Assembly (NCBI GenBank): GCA_013365365.1
Contig: JABVXU010000053.1
Coordinates: forward strand, 1-64,000
Length of the DNA: 64,000 nt
Direction of reading: 5' to 3'
Source of the DNA: Cruorifilaria tuberocauda
Taxonomy: Eukaryota; Nematoda; Chromadorea; Rhabditida; Onchocercidae
Shown here: in pieces, positions 36,901-50,600 of the stretch
How the letters are laid out: each line of letters starts with the position of its first letter
Numbering within the stretch: position 1 is the stretch's first letter
The notes under the pieces: model-generated
The model's input: only the letters and a program-made list of their open reading frames with translations
What the model was told of the DNA's origin: nothing
The model's database searches: none
Made by a program: the position numbers and the translations under genes

Positions 36901-38756
36901 TAAATTTTTTTCATTTAAATTTAGGTAGAATTAATCTAATTGGAGATATTATTAATTTTTGCTTATCCGGAATAAGTTTCTTGAAGTTTAAACGAAGCTT
37001 TAGATCATTTGAGAACGATAAGAAAGATCTATTAAAGTTAATTTCCATTTGAGCAATAAATTGGTTAGATTTCTATAATTGCAATACTCAGATATGAATC
37101 ATTAATTAATTAATTATCTGGATTTTTTAATAAGAAGAATTTCAGTAATGCTATTGAAATATAAGCTTACAATTATTACTATATTATTACTATAAGCTTA
37201 CAATTGTTACAGCATCATTGAGTAATGATTCGCCGAAAACACAAATATACAATAATCGATTAACTTTGATTTCTTCAAAAACACTTAGTACTGCAACCGG
37301 ATCAACTGCCGAAATAAAAGTTGAAAAGAGAAATAGATCGAGCCAATGTAATGAGATCGAATAAAATGATGATGCCATGAAAAGAACGAATCCTGAAATT
37401 TGTATTTACTTAGTAACTTTGCTTTCCTCCCATTGTAAAACAGTGTATTGAAATTTGATAAAATCTATTAAAATAATTCAGAAAAAAAGCATTCCGGTTT
37501 TCGGAATTTGTTTTTCAGAATTCACAAGCTATTTTACTCTAATCTTATCTCTTAATTAATTGCTCAATTGGATAATTAAAATGCTTTTAAAATATACTTA
37601 AATGGTTTATACTTAATCAGTGTACTACAATTGCTTCAATCAATGATTCAATGATAAAATTCCAATAAAGCAAATAAAAATACCGATGGAAACGATATTC
37701 CAAACTGTTCCTATCACGGCATACAATATAATTGTACCAAAATTGTCGAAAAAGGCCTGATTAGGCAGTGCATAACCTGCATCCAAAGCTATCGGTGGTA
37801 ATAGATATAAGAAAAAAAGATCTGCAACTTATCTCTCATTTTTTTTCAATCATTATCAATTATTGAACTTATGCGAAGTTCGTTTTATACAGGTAGATAC
37901 GATATCATAATTTTTTTAAAAAGCTTACCTGGATCTAAGTGAATTTCATGTGACCAAAAGCGATACATTATACTTCCAGCAGCAAAACCAACAAGAATTA
38001 AAAGAGCAGAATCGGGTAAAATTGTAAATCGTTTACTCGAATGAGATACTGAATTTAAAGAAAAACGATGAGAGAATTGGATGGAAATTGAAAAATATCT
38101 GAATTTATCTACTACTGATAATGTAATCAATATATTGAAGATGAAATATCATTTGCAACTTATCAACAAAAACTCAGATTAAATGGTAGCAACAATTCTT
38201 TAGTTTCATTGTTTATCCTTAATAAAATTAAAATAATTTGACTTGATTCCTTTAGTTATCAGTTAGTGAAAGCGCATCTTTTCAGAAGCGATAATTTATA
38301 AATTTACAACTTTATAGCCATATATCATTATATTATTATTCTCTATAACAATCAGTGAAATTCGAAAGTTTGTAATTTTCATTATCATGAAAATAATAAT
38401 ATCAATATTTAAATTACTTTTTAATTTTAATAAAAAAAAAGTTATTATCGTATTTTTCTAAAAAATCTGTTCCGAACTTAATTTGATGATAAAATTTAAG
38501 AAAAAAAAAGATACAATTTGTTTAATTTCATTAATACTTTTGTTTATAATAAATTTCTAATATTCATAAATAGCTATTAAACTAACATTGATATCATTAA
38601 CTTATCATAGATATTACTAATATTATATTAAAATAAATTAAAAAAAAAAAAAAACTAACTTAATTTGATTAAAATAACTGATAGAAGCCATATGCATATA
38701 GAAAGTGGCGTATTCAAATCATGCCATTGAAATTCCACTAACATAAACCACAACAT
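33959..38756 (-). CDS. Na+/H+ exchanger (SLC9 / nhx family)
   Basis: Twelve exons: 38756-38660, 38048-37929, 37821-37684, 37393-37202, 36868-36714, 36299-36198, 35773-35672, 35444-35329, 35148-34946, 34603-34514, 34316-34257, 34066-33959; about 493 residues. Exchanges Na+ for H+ across a membrane. Family motifs in order: [10 protein letters not shown] near the start, [51 protein letters not shown] (transport Asp), [31 protein letters not shown]. An in-frame TAA just before the ATG and an AG acceptor at 38786 support the start. The C-terminal tail stops about 75 residues after the TIRPLV motif, so the long regulatory tail of plasma-membrane NHEs is missing. The join of exons 3 and 4 is out of frame by one base (see findings). 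All other junctions agree in phase. Confidence 0.88.
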
Positions 38757-38785
38757 CTTCTTTTCTTAATCACTATTTTACTTTT

Positions 38786-40252
38786 CTGCTATATCGTCGG
38801 GTGTTCGATTCAATTATTGATTAGATTATCAGTGATAATATCATTCGTACGTAGCATACAAAAAATCATTTCCATTTTAATGCAAAATTTCGATAAAAGA
38901 TAATCAATAATCATCAGCCTTAAGTGATTATTAATTAGCTGAAATGATGAATGAATAAATTTTTTTCTTCTTTTTTTGATATGCAAATATAAGCTAACTG
39001 ATAAAGGATAGATAAGAAAAGAAAAATCTACACGAAATTTTGGTAACATTCCGAAATTAAAACAAAAATCTAATTAGTCTTATCATTTTTTGATGAAAGT
39101 TACAGGTAAATTATTCGGAAAAATGGCAGTATTATTGCTCTTAGTTATACTAAATGATTGTTTGCGTCAAATAAATTTATCATCTTTGTCTTCACAAATA
39201 GTCAAAACTGGTTCGGTGCTGTCTGTTTTTCCATTTTGAAATTTAAAAAAAAAAAAAAGAAAAGGAGTTGTTGCCGTTATCAATTATTGACATTTTAACT
39301 TTCAACAATTCATGCCTTTTATAATCATTCATTCCAAAAAATGCTAATGCAGATGATTATTCATGCATACTATAACGAATAATTACGTACAATAATTATT
39401 ATTGTATTATTCTTTCTGTAAACTTTTATTCATGTTAATAATTATTTCATTCGTTTATTATAGGTTGTTAATTTTGTAATGTATGAAATTACTGCTTAAA
39501 AAATTGATTGGATTTGAAATTAAATTTGATAAATTCACTAAGTTGATCAATTGTGATCTATTAATTGCAATTAAAAGTTGACAGAATTGGAATCAATTCT
39601 TATCACTAAATCCATTTTATTGATAGTTGATGAGAGTTTTACTCCACTTTTCCGCATTATTTGATCAGTTCTTCAAGGTTGATTTTGTAAATTCTCTGCC
39701 AGAACACTATCATTAAGGCTTGATAAATTTATTCTTGAATTTTGATTGATACTTTTGAAATGAATTCTTATTATTTCCGATAACAATTATCAATCGTATC
39801 ATAATTAATTAATTATTCTTATTGTTAATGAATCTTATGATTGAAAGAAATGAATGACAAGATTTATATTCAATAAAGGAGGGAACCTTCGTTAGGGTTA
39901 AACGAGGGCAATGTGATAGATTTAACAGTTGGATAAACAAGTAGTTGAACAGTTGACATGAATTGATAAATAAATGAAGGGATGGATAGAGGATGTGACA
40001 GTTGCGCCAGGTATATTAACAGTCATTTAAAGTATTGGATGAATGGAATTTCAATGTCATTCGATATAGTCGAAAGGTGGAATACAACATGTCTGTTACA
40101 TTCAGGTATTGAAATAATATTAAACTATAACGTCTTTTTGACGTATTTAATTTAATGGAAAACAAAGATTGTATAAGTTATTGTCATTTATTGAAATCTT
40201 TAAATTATTCATAATTGTGATTAATCTATTCGTTATTATTCATACATTTTAG
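38786..40252. other. Divergent promoter region, exchanger and lactamase-like genes
   Basis: Nothing coding recognised. Lies upstream of both genes, which point away from each other, so it should hold promoter elements for both; none is identified. A minus-strand open frame at 38810-39049 with a hydrophobic start lacks any splice or homology support. Confidence 0.45.
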
Positions 40253-40311
40253 ATTATATTATCTATCGTCCATTGTCAAAATTTTTTGGGAGTGGTGTAA
40301 ATTACCGTTTC

Positions 40312-43300
40312 ATGAACAGTAGTTCAAAAAAGGTAAGTGAATGAATTTACTGTTTGGGTAAGATTACTTCTCGATTACCTTTTTGTTTGTCCAACGTAAG
40401 TATTTATATTACACGTTGAAAGTTTTAAGAATAACGAGTTGTTCAGGCATACAATAATTTAATGGTAATAGTCTGCAATGCTATACCACGTAGATGTAGA
40501 ACAGACAATCACATGATTGTACAACAAATCCGGTATCCGGTTGAGAGAAAGAAGGGATTGCGATTGTAGGCTAAGATCAGTAATAACGAAATGATCATGG
40601 AATTTATAAAATCTCCTAACACCATCTCTATCATACAATTTTGCTGCAATTGAATCAATTCATGAAAACACTTTACAGTAAGAAGTGGAAATCTGGTTTG
40701 ACGAGAGAAGGAAGTAAGTACGATATGTAGTCTTTGGTTTTTTTATCTCTGTGTTATTATCAATATTATCAAATTAACTGGTTGGTTTATCATTAATTCG
40801 TCGATCTGTGCACTATTAAATCATAAACAATAATCAATCAACATCTATGCTTCTTCATTACAAAAATATTTCTCTTCCATCCTTCCTATAAGTTCATTTA
40901 GAAGCAGTTTCTTACTAGTTAAACGTTAGTCTTTGTTTTTTTACAGAAAATTCCTTTCAGTAATTTTTTATTTAAACCTTCACTTCACCTTCAATTTTCA
41001 TTCTTCTGAACATTTCCATTAGTTCAAAGGTTTACCTTCCTCTACATTTTCCCGTACAATTCAGTTAAGTTTAATCTCACTATTTAAATGATTAAATAGC
41101 AATTCTATGATATTTGATCATCTTCATTGCTCAAAAATTTTATAATAATCATACCTGTTTTTACTGTAATCATTGATATCATTTTAAATTATTGATATCG
41201 CGATGTATAGAATGAGAAAGAATTATTTGCAGTATCATTCTTATTCTTTTCAACTAATGAGATTGTCGAGAAATTTCTCGAGACTGAATTTTAATTATAA
41301 ATATTTCTAATATTTATTATACTTTATGAATTATTTGTAAAATGCAAAACATTTTTTACTAAGGTAAACTTCCCTCCATTAATTTTAAATCAAATTTCTC
41401 ATCCAATAATTGTAAATCTTCAAAGGCAAATTTTTCATCACTGCAAATCACAACAATGTTTATCAATTTTCCTTCTTAATCAATCTCCTCCTCCTCCTCA
41501 GAAATTTATACAACAGTTTTCCATAACAGTTTCCTCAGGATTTTCCACAAGAGTTCCAGAGCTTCAATCAGAACCGGTGTTCTATTACTAATCCAAATTC
41601 CATCACAAAATCAGTTCGTCAGTGAATCCCAAACCCAAAAAAGAGTCACGACAGTGATTAGTTAACAGGATTATTTATAAAACAAAACTTCGATTCCTTT
41701 TTTAAACCATTCATTTTTGCTCAAGAAAACGAACAAGAAAGTTTTTATCAGTGATTCGCTGATGATATCAAATAATGCCCTATGAAGGATTGATAATAAC
41801 GACCTATTAAATGTTTGGCAACTTTATCTTCTTTTATTTGTTTTGGCTTTACATCTATTTCTTTTGTCTCTTTTCAACGCTAAAATTTTATAAATGATAA
41901 GCAGTTATCAGTGTATTATTCATTTCATTCGATGATCAGTTTAAAGCCAATAGTTAACTTTTCATTCGATCAGTTTCTGCGTCCTTCGATATTAAAGCAG
42001 AAAATATTTGTTTATCACTTTCTCCTCTATCACCAATTATCGATGATATCATTAAATTTTAAATATCTATAATTGATAATTAATTGATCGTCAGGTGAAT
42101 ATATGACTGGATAATTTATTCTTATTTCTCTTAAAAAAGCAATAATATAATTTTTTTTCAATTTTTACTTAACAGAATTTATTCTCAACACGAATGGGTG
42201 TTCGACGGGCAGCTATAGCAGTGATAATAGGCTTAATTATTGGACTTTTGAAGATAAGACGAAATGATTCGAAATCAAATGGAACGGTGCAAAAAGACTT
42301 TCAACCAATTAGAGAAGCTTTTGAGTTAGTCTTTTTCATTTTCTTTTCTGAGCCTTTAAAAGGTTCCTAAAAATAATTCCACAAATATCTATATGAAAAA
42401 CATTTTACTTTAATATACATCCATGGAGATAAGTATATTGAGTTGATCAATTGAAAGTGATAAGTGAAAAATAGAAAGAAAGAAATTATTAAAATATTTT
42501 TGATAATGATAGAATTTATGTTAACACTGAGCTAATATATCCAAAGTTATCATTTTTAATTTAAATAAAAACTATAGTAACAATTTCATAAACAATAGTA
42601 AATTGTGTTTCATTTCCAGTGAAATTTTATCCCGAGAGAAAGAAGGCTTAGCATTTGCCGCTTATAAGAATGATAAGCTGATAGTCGATCTTTGGGGTGG
42701 TTATGCTGAAAGGTATTACTTTTCATCCTTTAAGTAATATTTTATTCGCCATTTTTATTAATTTGCAAAATTTTGCACAACAGTTCTCATATATTAAAAG
42801 AATGATAAATTAATGATTTGAGTATTTTTTAGACAGAAATGATTTAATTAAACTTTAAAATCTTTTATAATTTTATAGAAAAGAATTAATTAAGATAGTC
42901 TGTTACACTTCTTTTCGTTTGGATATGATAAGCTAATTAATTACCTGTATTTTAATTTTATAAAAAATTTTTTGAAAATATGGTTAGCATAGCACAGAGC
43001 TGCATTTCGAAAGTGGGAACGTGATACCATAACGGTGGTATTTTCATCATCAAAAGCTATTGGTGCCTTAATTATTGCTATTCTTGTTAGTCGAGGACAA
43101 TTGCAATATGAAGATAAAGTAAGTTAAACAGATTGGCTTCTTCAGTGTCTCATTAATTGATTAAATTTGAACAATTTAGGTCGTGAAATATTGGCCTGAA
43201 TTTGGTGCTCAAAATAAGGAAAATATTACGATTCAATGGATCCTTGAACATAAAGTAAGTTTTTTCAGACCAAAACATTCAAATACAGTAAATATTTTCA

Positions 43301-45579
43301 AATATTTCATGAGAAAATTATTTCTAGGCTTATTTAATTGTATTTTATGATGAATTACTGTAGGCTGGTTTGATTGTGTTTGATGATCAATTTACAATAG
43401 AACAATCTCGAGATCACCATTATATATCTCGCATCATTGAAAAAGTTCGTTACTGTATTTTTTTGCAATATAAAACTATAAATTGTAAATTCTTTCAAAA
43501 AAAGATTTGCGTTAAAATTATTTTACTTTTGTCGTAATTTTTTTTTTGTATTACGATTGTTTAGAGTAAAACTCTTTCTAAAACAAAAGCTAATCCTTTA
43601 AAATTTTCATTTTAATATACGAATGTTTTGAGCGAATTCAATAAATTTGAATTGAAATTAATGAATGATTGAAAAAAAAAACTTATCAGACGAAACCGAA
43701 GTGGCCTGCAGGTACAACAATGGCTTATCATGCATTAACATTTGGCTGGTTGTTAGATCTCATTGTTCGACGTGCTGATCCGTTAAAACGTGGTATTGCG
43801 CAATTTTACCGTGAAGAAATTCAAAAATATATGGATGGTTTGTTTCTTTTCGACTTTAAGAATATGATAAATGATTTACTTATATCATAAATTTCGTTAG
43901 CAATTACTTTTACTGACAAATGATAGTAGCACAAGTGGTATCTTGCAATAGTTTGTTATCATCCTATTATTCTAATTAGTAGGAATCAAGAGCAAATTGT
44001 TTCTTCAGATGTTTACTGTTGAGACAGCTAGGATGAAATAAGAAAGGAATCAAGAGGAAATACTATCTTGGAAAAAACTAACATCATAAAAATGTAATTT
44101 GGAATCAAATTCTCTTTTTTTCTTTCTCAAAGCAATTTAAGAACTTGGAAAGTAACCTTAATTAAGAGTAAAGTTTCAATTTTTATACATGATAATTTAT
44201 GTTATAAAATTCCGTTTCCTTCTTCAAACATGATATAGAATAAATGAATGAGATAAATTGATATGCATATTTCAATTGCAGATAAGGACTTCTACCTGGG
44301 TCTACCTCGACATGAGCATCATCGAGTAGCACGAATCGTTCAGCCAAATACCTTTGAATTCGTCTATGAAATGGCCAGCACCGTGCAATACTATCCGCTC
44401 ATATTCACTTGTCTCTTGACCTTTTTTGACTGCGATATGTATAAAGCTGGGAAATATCCATTATGGCTTAGCTTCCTGGATGTTAGCTCTAACTGTCAGT
44501 TGTTAGCTAATCATTTTGCATTGACCACCGTGAAAGTTCCATTCCGTTTTATCTTCCCTAAATCATTCGATTATACTTTTCTTCTAAACATATAATGAAT
44601 TTCAGGATGAGACACCGTACAATAATCCAGCAATTCGAGAAATGGAAAATGTTGCAGTATTAGGTATTGGAACTGCTCGAGGACTTGCAAATGTAGTTTC
44701 CACTATTTGGAAAGTAATTATTGTTAAAATTTGTTACTCTATTTAGGCTATAGCGCTTGAATTACTTTTAATCAGTTAAATAGTATGACTGATAAGAATG
44801 CTAATTAAATTTACGTCATTTTGCAGTATAAATCTAAATAGTTTTCTAATGTGATTTCAGTGGAAAATATTTCATGATATCTCTAAATCTTTTTAAAAAA
44901 TAAATAAATTAAAAAAATGTGGTCTTTCTCGACATGATTCTCTTCAAATTAATATGTCACAAAAGAAAATTTTTTTATTTAGAAAAATTTAATAAGCGAA
45001 GAAGTTTGGGAACGATTAAGTGAACCGACGGAATATGGACAAGATCGAGTAACCTACTTAACGAGCTATCGTGGCCATGGCTTCTTTTACAAATCGCATC
45101 CAATCCGAAAAAATGTTCGTTTGCATTTGAATATCAAGGACTGATATCATTTCACAACAAACAGTTAAGTCTAGATAGAAATAAAATAGTAGTTCTCAAA
45201 ATTCGGATAATTTTTAAGAAGCAAGCATTACTCCGTCTTCTGCATTCTTTCAGTAAAGCATTTCATTTCCGCTTTTCCAAATTACACTTTTGCTAGCGTA
45301 TGATCATGAGAACCTGCTTCAAAGTAATTCCGGATATATTACAGGCATACGTAATGATGCATGCTGGTCATGGAATGCAAAACTTGATTATCGATCCGTT
45401 CAGTAAAGTCCGATGAATTTATTAATAATTTGTACGATTACTTTGAAAAGTCATGAAGTAAACATTTGCAGATAGTGGCAGTAATGATTCGAAATGCAAT
45501 AACGTGGAAGAGAAGCGCACTCGACGAAAGTTTTGATATGGCAAGTGATATCATTCGAATTACTAATATGAGTGCTTGA
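40312..45579 (+). CDS. Serine beta-lactamase-like protein (LACTB / lact family)
   Basis: Core exons: 42176/42194-42324, 42620-42712, 42998-43118, 43180-43254, 43364-43444, 43690-43837, 44282-44481 (3' end uncertain), 44606-44713, 44983-45114, 45345-45407, 45472-45579; 419 residues from the ATG at 42194. Beta-lactamase-fold serine hydrolase: VVFSSSKAIGAL carries the SxxK catalytic motif (43044-43055), then QWILEHKAG, AYHALTFGWLLD with the Tyr motif, GIGTARGLAN, HAGHGMQNLIIDPF. Animal members are peptidase- or esterase-like rather than antibiotic resistance enzymes; the substrate is unknown. The N-terminus has a hydrophobic segment (AIAVIIGLIIGLL), a signal anchor. A small upstream exon, ATG at 40312 to 40332 (MNSSSKK, strong donor AAG|GTAAGT), joins in frame to 42176 and is preceded by an acceptor at 40252; this start is possible but not proven. 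The extreme C-terminus is uncertain; an extra open exon starts near 45781. Confidence 0.82.
40333..42175 (+). other. Probable first intron or upstream region of the lactamase-like gene
   Basis: 1.8 kb of AT-rich DNA without an exon recognised. It is an intron if the small first exon at 40312-40332 is real, and upstream DNA if translation starts at 42194. Confidence 0.4.
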
Positions 45580-47692
45580 GCAACTCAGTTTTCTTTTGTC
45601 AACTTCATATCAAAGGAATAAATGTTGTGAAAAATCTTGAGCTGTTATCGCGAATAACCGAAGTCGTTTATCACATACTGCCTTATCAATTTACTTGTTG
45701 ATTTCTGAGAAAGTGAAGAGTTCAACACCTCACCAATCATTTAGGTCAATAAATTAAATTATTTGATTTTAATATTAGATTTGAATATGACCGTGCTGAT
45801 GAAGATGAACACCGACCACTTGGAATGGAAAATTTGCAATATTCGAACGAATTTTCACAGCATTTAGTTTGCAACAGTATTGGTTGATTACATTTAATTG
45901 GAATAGCAACAATGATAAAAGATCCGATACTCTGAAATAGCAGATATAATAATACTCACTAATAGATATATTTCAAATCCTCAAGATTAAATTTAAATGA
46001 GTATTTTGAACAAGCTACTAAACGTAAAAGTGAGAAAAATCAATGCAAAACTTCTCCTTCATCTTTATTCCAAAACGGTTTGTTATGAGGAATGAGCAGC
46101 CATATCATAAAGAAGCATATAAAATCGCTTTAAAAAGATTTTAAGAACTTGCATTCTTATCATCCCTCTAATAATAGAATTGCTAGAACTTCATGAGATT
46201 TACGACAAATTATCAACTATTTCAAAATAACTCATTTATAAAATCTGCTTAATCATTTAATCAGCTTGAAAACATAATTCAGCTACTCCACCGCGACGAC
46301 CCTATTCAAAGGCAATTGCTTTTTCATTTCTACTTTAAAATATTTTCCATGGTTCTCACAAAATTTTTTAAGTCCAATTAAAGTAAGCTAAATTCGGATA
46401 AGTAAAATTTCGTTTTTCCTTTGAATCTCAATGAACTCTTTGAAAAAATTGACGAATCGGTTATTTGTTTCAGAATATCGGACTAACAGAAGTTAGGAAC
46501 AGTGAAATATGAGGAGACGCAGAACTGCTAGTTTACTTAATGATTAGGGAGCTAGATCTCTTTCTTGTCCACTTGTCAAGCGTTTTTATTTATCATACTA
46601 GATCTCTTTCTTGCAACCGATGAGTTTAGAAGCATATTTTTTACTCAGACCAAATTCCTTTCTCCATTTTCAATTTTTTATTACACCTATTTTCCAGTAT
46701 ATAAAATACTGAAATCATCATCAATATGTCTGGTCCTCTTCATGAAACCTTTATACTAAGTACTCCTAACCAAAGCAAAAATCGAAATCCCGATCTCCTA
46801 CATACAGTATGAAGACTGATTTTCACAAACTATTTGCTCACTTAGTTCATAACCTTTACTGAAAGCAAAACCTGATTTTTTATAAATAAATATCGATCTC
46901 TTGAAACGGATTAACGACGACAACATAGGCTAAATTTTAAACCCTGAAAGTAAAATATAAATCTTATTTGAAGAAAGTTATTCGTTTACATTATAAAAGT
47001 ATTTTCGGGGCAGCACTTCAGTTTAAGCTAATCGATAAAGAAAGAGCGAGGGAGAGTGGGTTAGAATCGACATTCGGTAATGGAACAAAATTGGAACAAA
47101 CCTAGAATATAAAATGTGAAAGTAATTTAAAGGTGTGGCGATTAACAAAACAAAGATTATTTGCACGGAAAATCACTTGGGATCAAATTATACGGCTGAA
47201 TGCATAGTTGCGATCCATACCCTACGTACAACAAATTTCAGAAAATTACTTAAATGTATGGGAAAAATCAGGAGGTGAACTTCACATATACAACTAGTAA
47301 GCAAACGAATAAATCAGAAAAATGAATGACCGCAACTGGAATGCAAACGATTCAATTACTGCTACAATTGAATGATATCAAACAAGTATTACAATTGAGA
47401 CAAGCTGTAAAAGAATCATTAAATGGCAAGTGTTTGAAATGTTGAATACAGCATAAATATTATATGGATATAATTGATTAAGAAACAAAGAACACGAAAC
47501 TATTACATTCAGAATACCTTATGGAAATAAAAGTACAGCTGTTTCGAGCTATTCTAGTCGAAGAGTTTTGTGGTCCTAAAAAATTAATACAAAACAAAAA
47601 AGATTTAAAACCATTTATTTTCTATTGCTCTATTTCAGTGGAAGAAAAAGAAATGAGTCAGAATTATCGCTTTTCTAACATGATATGAATCT
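45580..47692. other. Intergenic region between lactamase-like and UBX genes
   Basis: These genes converge here. At 45781-45886 an acceptor (ATATTAG) opens a 35-codon frame (FEYDRADEDEHRPLGMENL) to a TGA, which looks like coding sequence and may be a last exon of the lactamase-like gene, though its phase (needs a phase-2 donor) does not fit the obvious donors. The rest shows no exon. Confidence 0.45.
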
Positions 47693-50600
47693 TCACTGTC
47701 TTTCTACATGGATAAGCTCTCTTTTGCTGAAATTGAGCTCCCGAAGAGTGCGATAGTGATCTTGATCGGTGTATATTCGTTTCGGATAATCGAGGACAAG
47801 CTGATGATCCGTTGGATAAAACCCAAGACCAGCAATGAGCACGAATATAGCCTGCAAAAAAACTTATATTTCCCTGTGACTAGGAATTGCAGACAGAATA
47901 TTCTCTTTCAATATTTAATAAGCATATTCCGAATTTTAACTACGAAAATAATCATCAAGATGTAATTAAAAGATAGATGATAGAAATGCTGTTCAAAAGG
48001 TTTTTTATGGGAATATAATGATGATATGATGCATTCAATGCGTTCCATTAGTAAACATGATGAACCTGACAAAAAATGCAAATATTGAATTCATGAAATT
48101 TTACAGACTTCACCTTGAGAGTAGTTGTATCTTCTACCTCCACCATCTGACGATTACCGTCCGGTAAGCGTAAAGATAAAAGGAGACGACAACCACGACC
48201 ATCTGGAACGCCGACACATTTCATCCACTCATCTCGATCTATTGTTGTTAATTTGCTACCACTATCTATAATACCATCAATATCTGACCAATCATTTCCT
48301 GAAAATATCATTAATTTCATGTTTTAGAAATGCATGGTGAAAGCGGCTCTATCGATTGTAATAATGAAATTGCGTTGAAATTTCTTATTTTGAAATGGAA
48401 ACAGGAATTTTAAAAACTTGCAACATCTAAATCTCAAACAAAAAGAGAATACCTTCTCGTGGCTTTTTTGAATTGGAACAATCATCATCCATCAGTTCGT
48501 CTTGTTGTGAAAAGCGCACACGCTTTCGATTTGTGGTTGATGAGTTCTGCACCTGTTAAAAATGATAAAGGCAATAGGTAACAACAAACATTGGAAAGAA
48601 GCAATATATATTAAAATTTTAATCCAAAGATATTTCACCAATCAAAGTAATGCTTTTAAAAAATTCCCTTCTTCCTTTTCATTTTTAAAACTTAATTATG
48701 AATATAATAATAACAAAAATTGGTATATAGCAAAATTACATCCATATATTGATTTTGTCCACAATCTCCTCTCGATATTAACCGTCCGAAATTACTTGAT
48801 GTGGGCGAAATTTTTAATTGTCTGTCTCTTGCATCGAAATCTGGACAAGCATCCAAAAATGTTGTAACTGAAAACAGATATATACATGATATACAGCTAA
48901 TCATTTCTGCGTATATGACATTTGTTTCATTTCTGGTCGAAAATATTCAAATACTGTAACGAAATGATGGGACAAATATTGAAAGCAAAATGAAGTCAAT
49001 TTATGAAATATGTTTACCTTGGTCACAGAAAGACATGGTGTCCTTCGCTCCGATTGTGATTAATTGTTCTCCCGTACGCGGATCGACTATGAAAATAGCT
49101 GGATACGTATGCATTCGATAGTAATTACTCACTCTGTTACCATCAGCTGAATCTTTATGCACCTAAAACACTTACAGAAGAACATTGTCCAGATACTACA
49201 GTACTTTTATTTATATATCCATTATTATTTTAAACAGTGTACATTTAAAAGTTGAGATTTCTAACCTGCCAAAAGACAAAATTTGATCGAAGAAGTTCTT
49301 TTACAGATGAATTGGACCATACATCACGATTAAGTGTTTGACAAGCAAATTCCAGATCATCTTGCACATTAACAAGCAACCAATGTCCCCGCAACTGAGC
49401 TTCGGCGCGGACCTGCAACATTTACGAATTAATCACTAAATGGAATTTAATTAACGTTATTATTGCCTCTTAGACTACTCATTTACAGCTCCTAGTTTCT
49501 TTCTTTTTCACGAATAAGACACTTATGAGCTGAAAATAATTACACGACAGTAAGTTGTTACATGCGAATTACGAGCATAGAAAGCTATTTCATATCAACG
49601 TGCCTTGATGTCATATTTCAGCATTAATTAGACTGACTAGTGGGTAAATCTGAATTATTCAAAAACAAAAAACTGCAACAATGAAACCGTAATTCCTTCA
49701 AGCTTCTTATGGAATGCGTACTTGAAAATGTGACTCTAATATACAAATTACATACTAAGTATATTATTGAACGTTTTGAACTTGTACATGGGCATTAACC
49801 CATTCCGCATTTTAACTATAAAGCCAATTATGAAATCTATTTCTTCCCAATCAATCTTAAGTGCCGATCATTACTGATCCCTTTTAACTAAATCATCTTA
49901 TGAATACATGTTATTGCTATAATTGCAAAATTATAATGGTTACATAATATTTCACAGTACAAAAACAACACTTTCCACTGGTGATTTCAAGTCAAAAGTA
50001 ACTAACAGCATCCCAATCGCCGTTGAACATGATATCTATCGGAGGACGAAAAAGATTTTGAAGAGTTACACGTTTAGCAATTGTGGGGTCTGAAGTGTTG
50101 TGCCTATTTTGTAGCATAGCCATTCGTTCGCCTGAAATTTACATTTTGAAATATAAGAGTATTTTGTAAAATGATTACACGAAAGATACTATTCAATAAA
50201 AAAACTATCTGTTATGCTCAAAATAACTACAACTAACACTTAACCCCGAATAACGAGCAACTTTCATAATATGATTTAATCATTTAAGAAATTCTCCTAT
50301 AAAAAATGAAAATTACCAGCTTCCGCACGAAAATCACGAGCTGTATCAAATACTGAAGCACCATGTCGCCCATTTTGTCTACCTAAAAGTAGTGTTTTTG
50401 CGAGTTAGTGTTCTCGTCGAAATAATAGTTATTTCCACATCACAAACTTTCGTCTAACAAGTTTGAATAAAATGAAACTCACCATACTGCTGTGCAAATG
50501 TTTGTTCAACAATAGCCCCACGTATAGGCGCTATTGGCTCGCGTACATCGTTGTTACCTATCATTGACCTGAAGATATTCAGCATTTGTTCATAACTATC

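Noticed and set aside
48562..48867. 101-codon plus-strand frame overlapping the UBX gene
   Set aside because: Antisense to a supported exon (48867-48740) and to an intron; no features.
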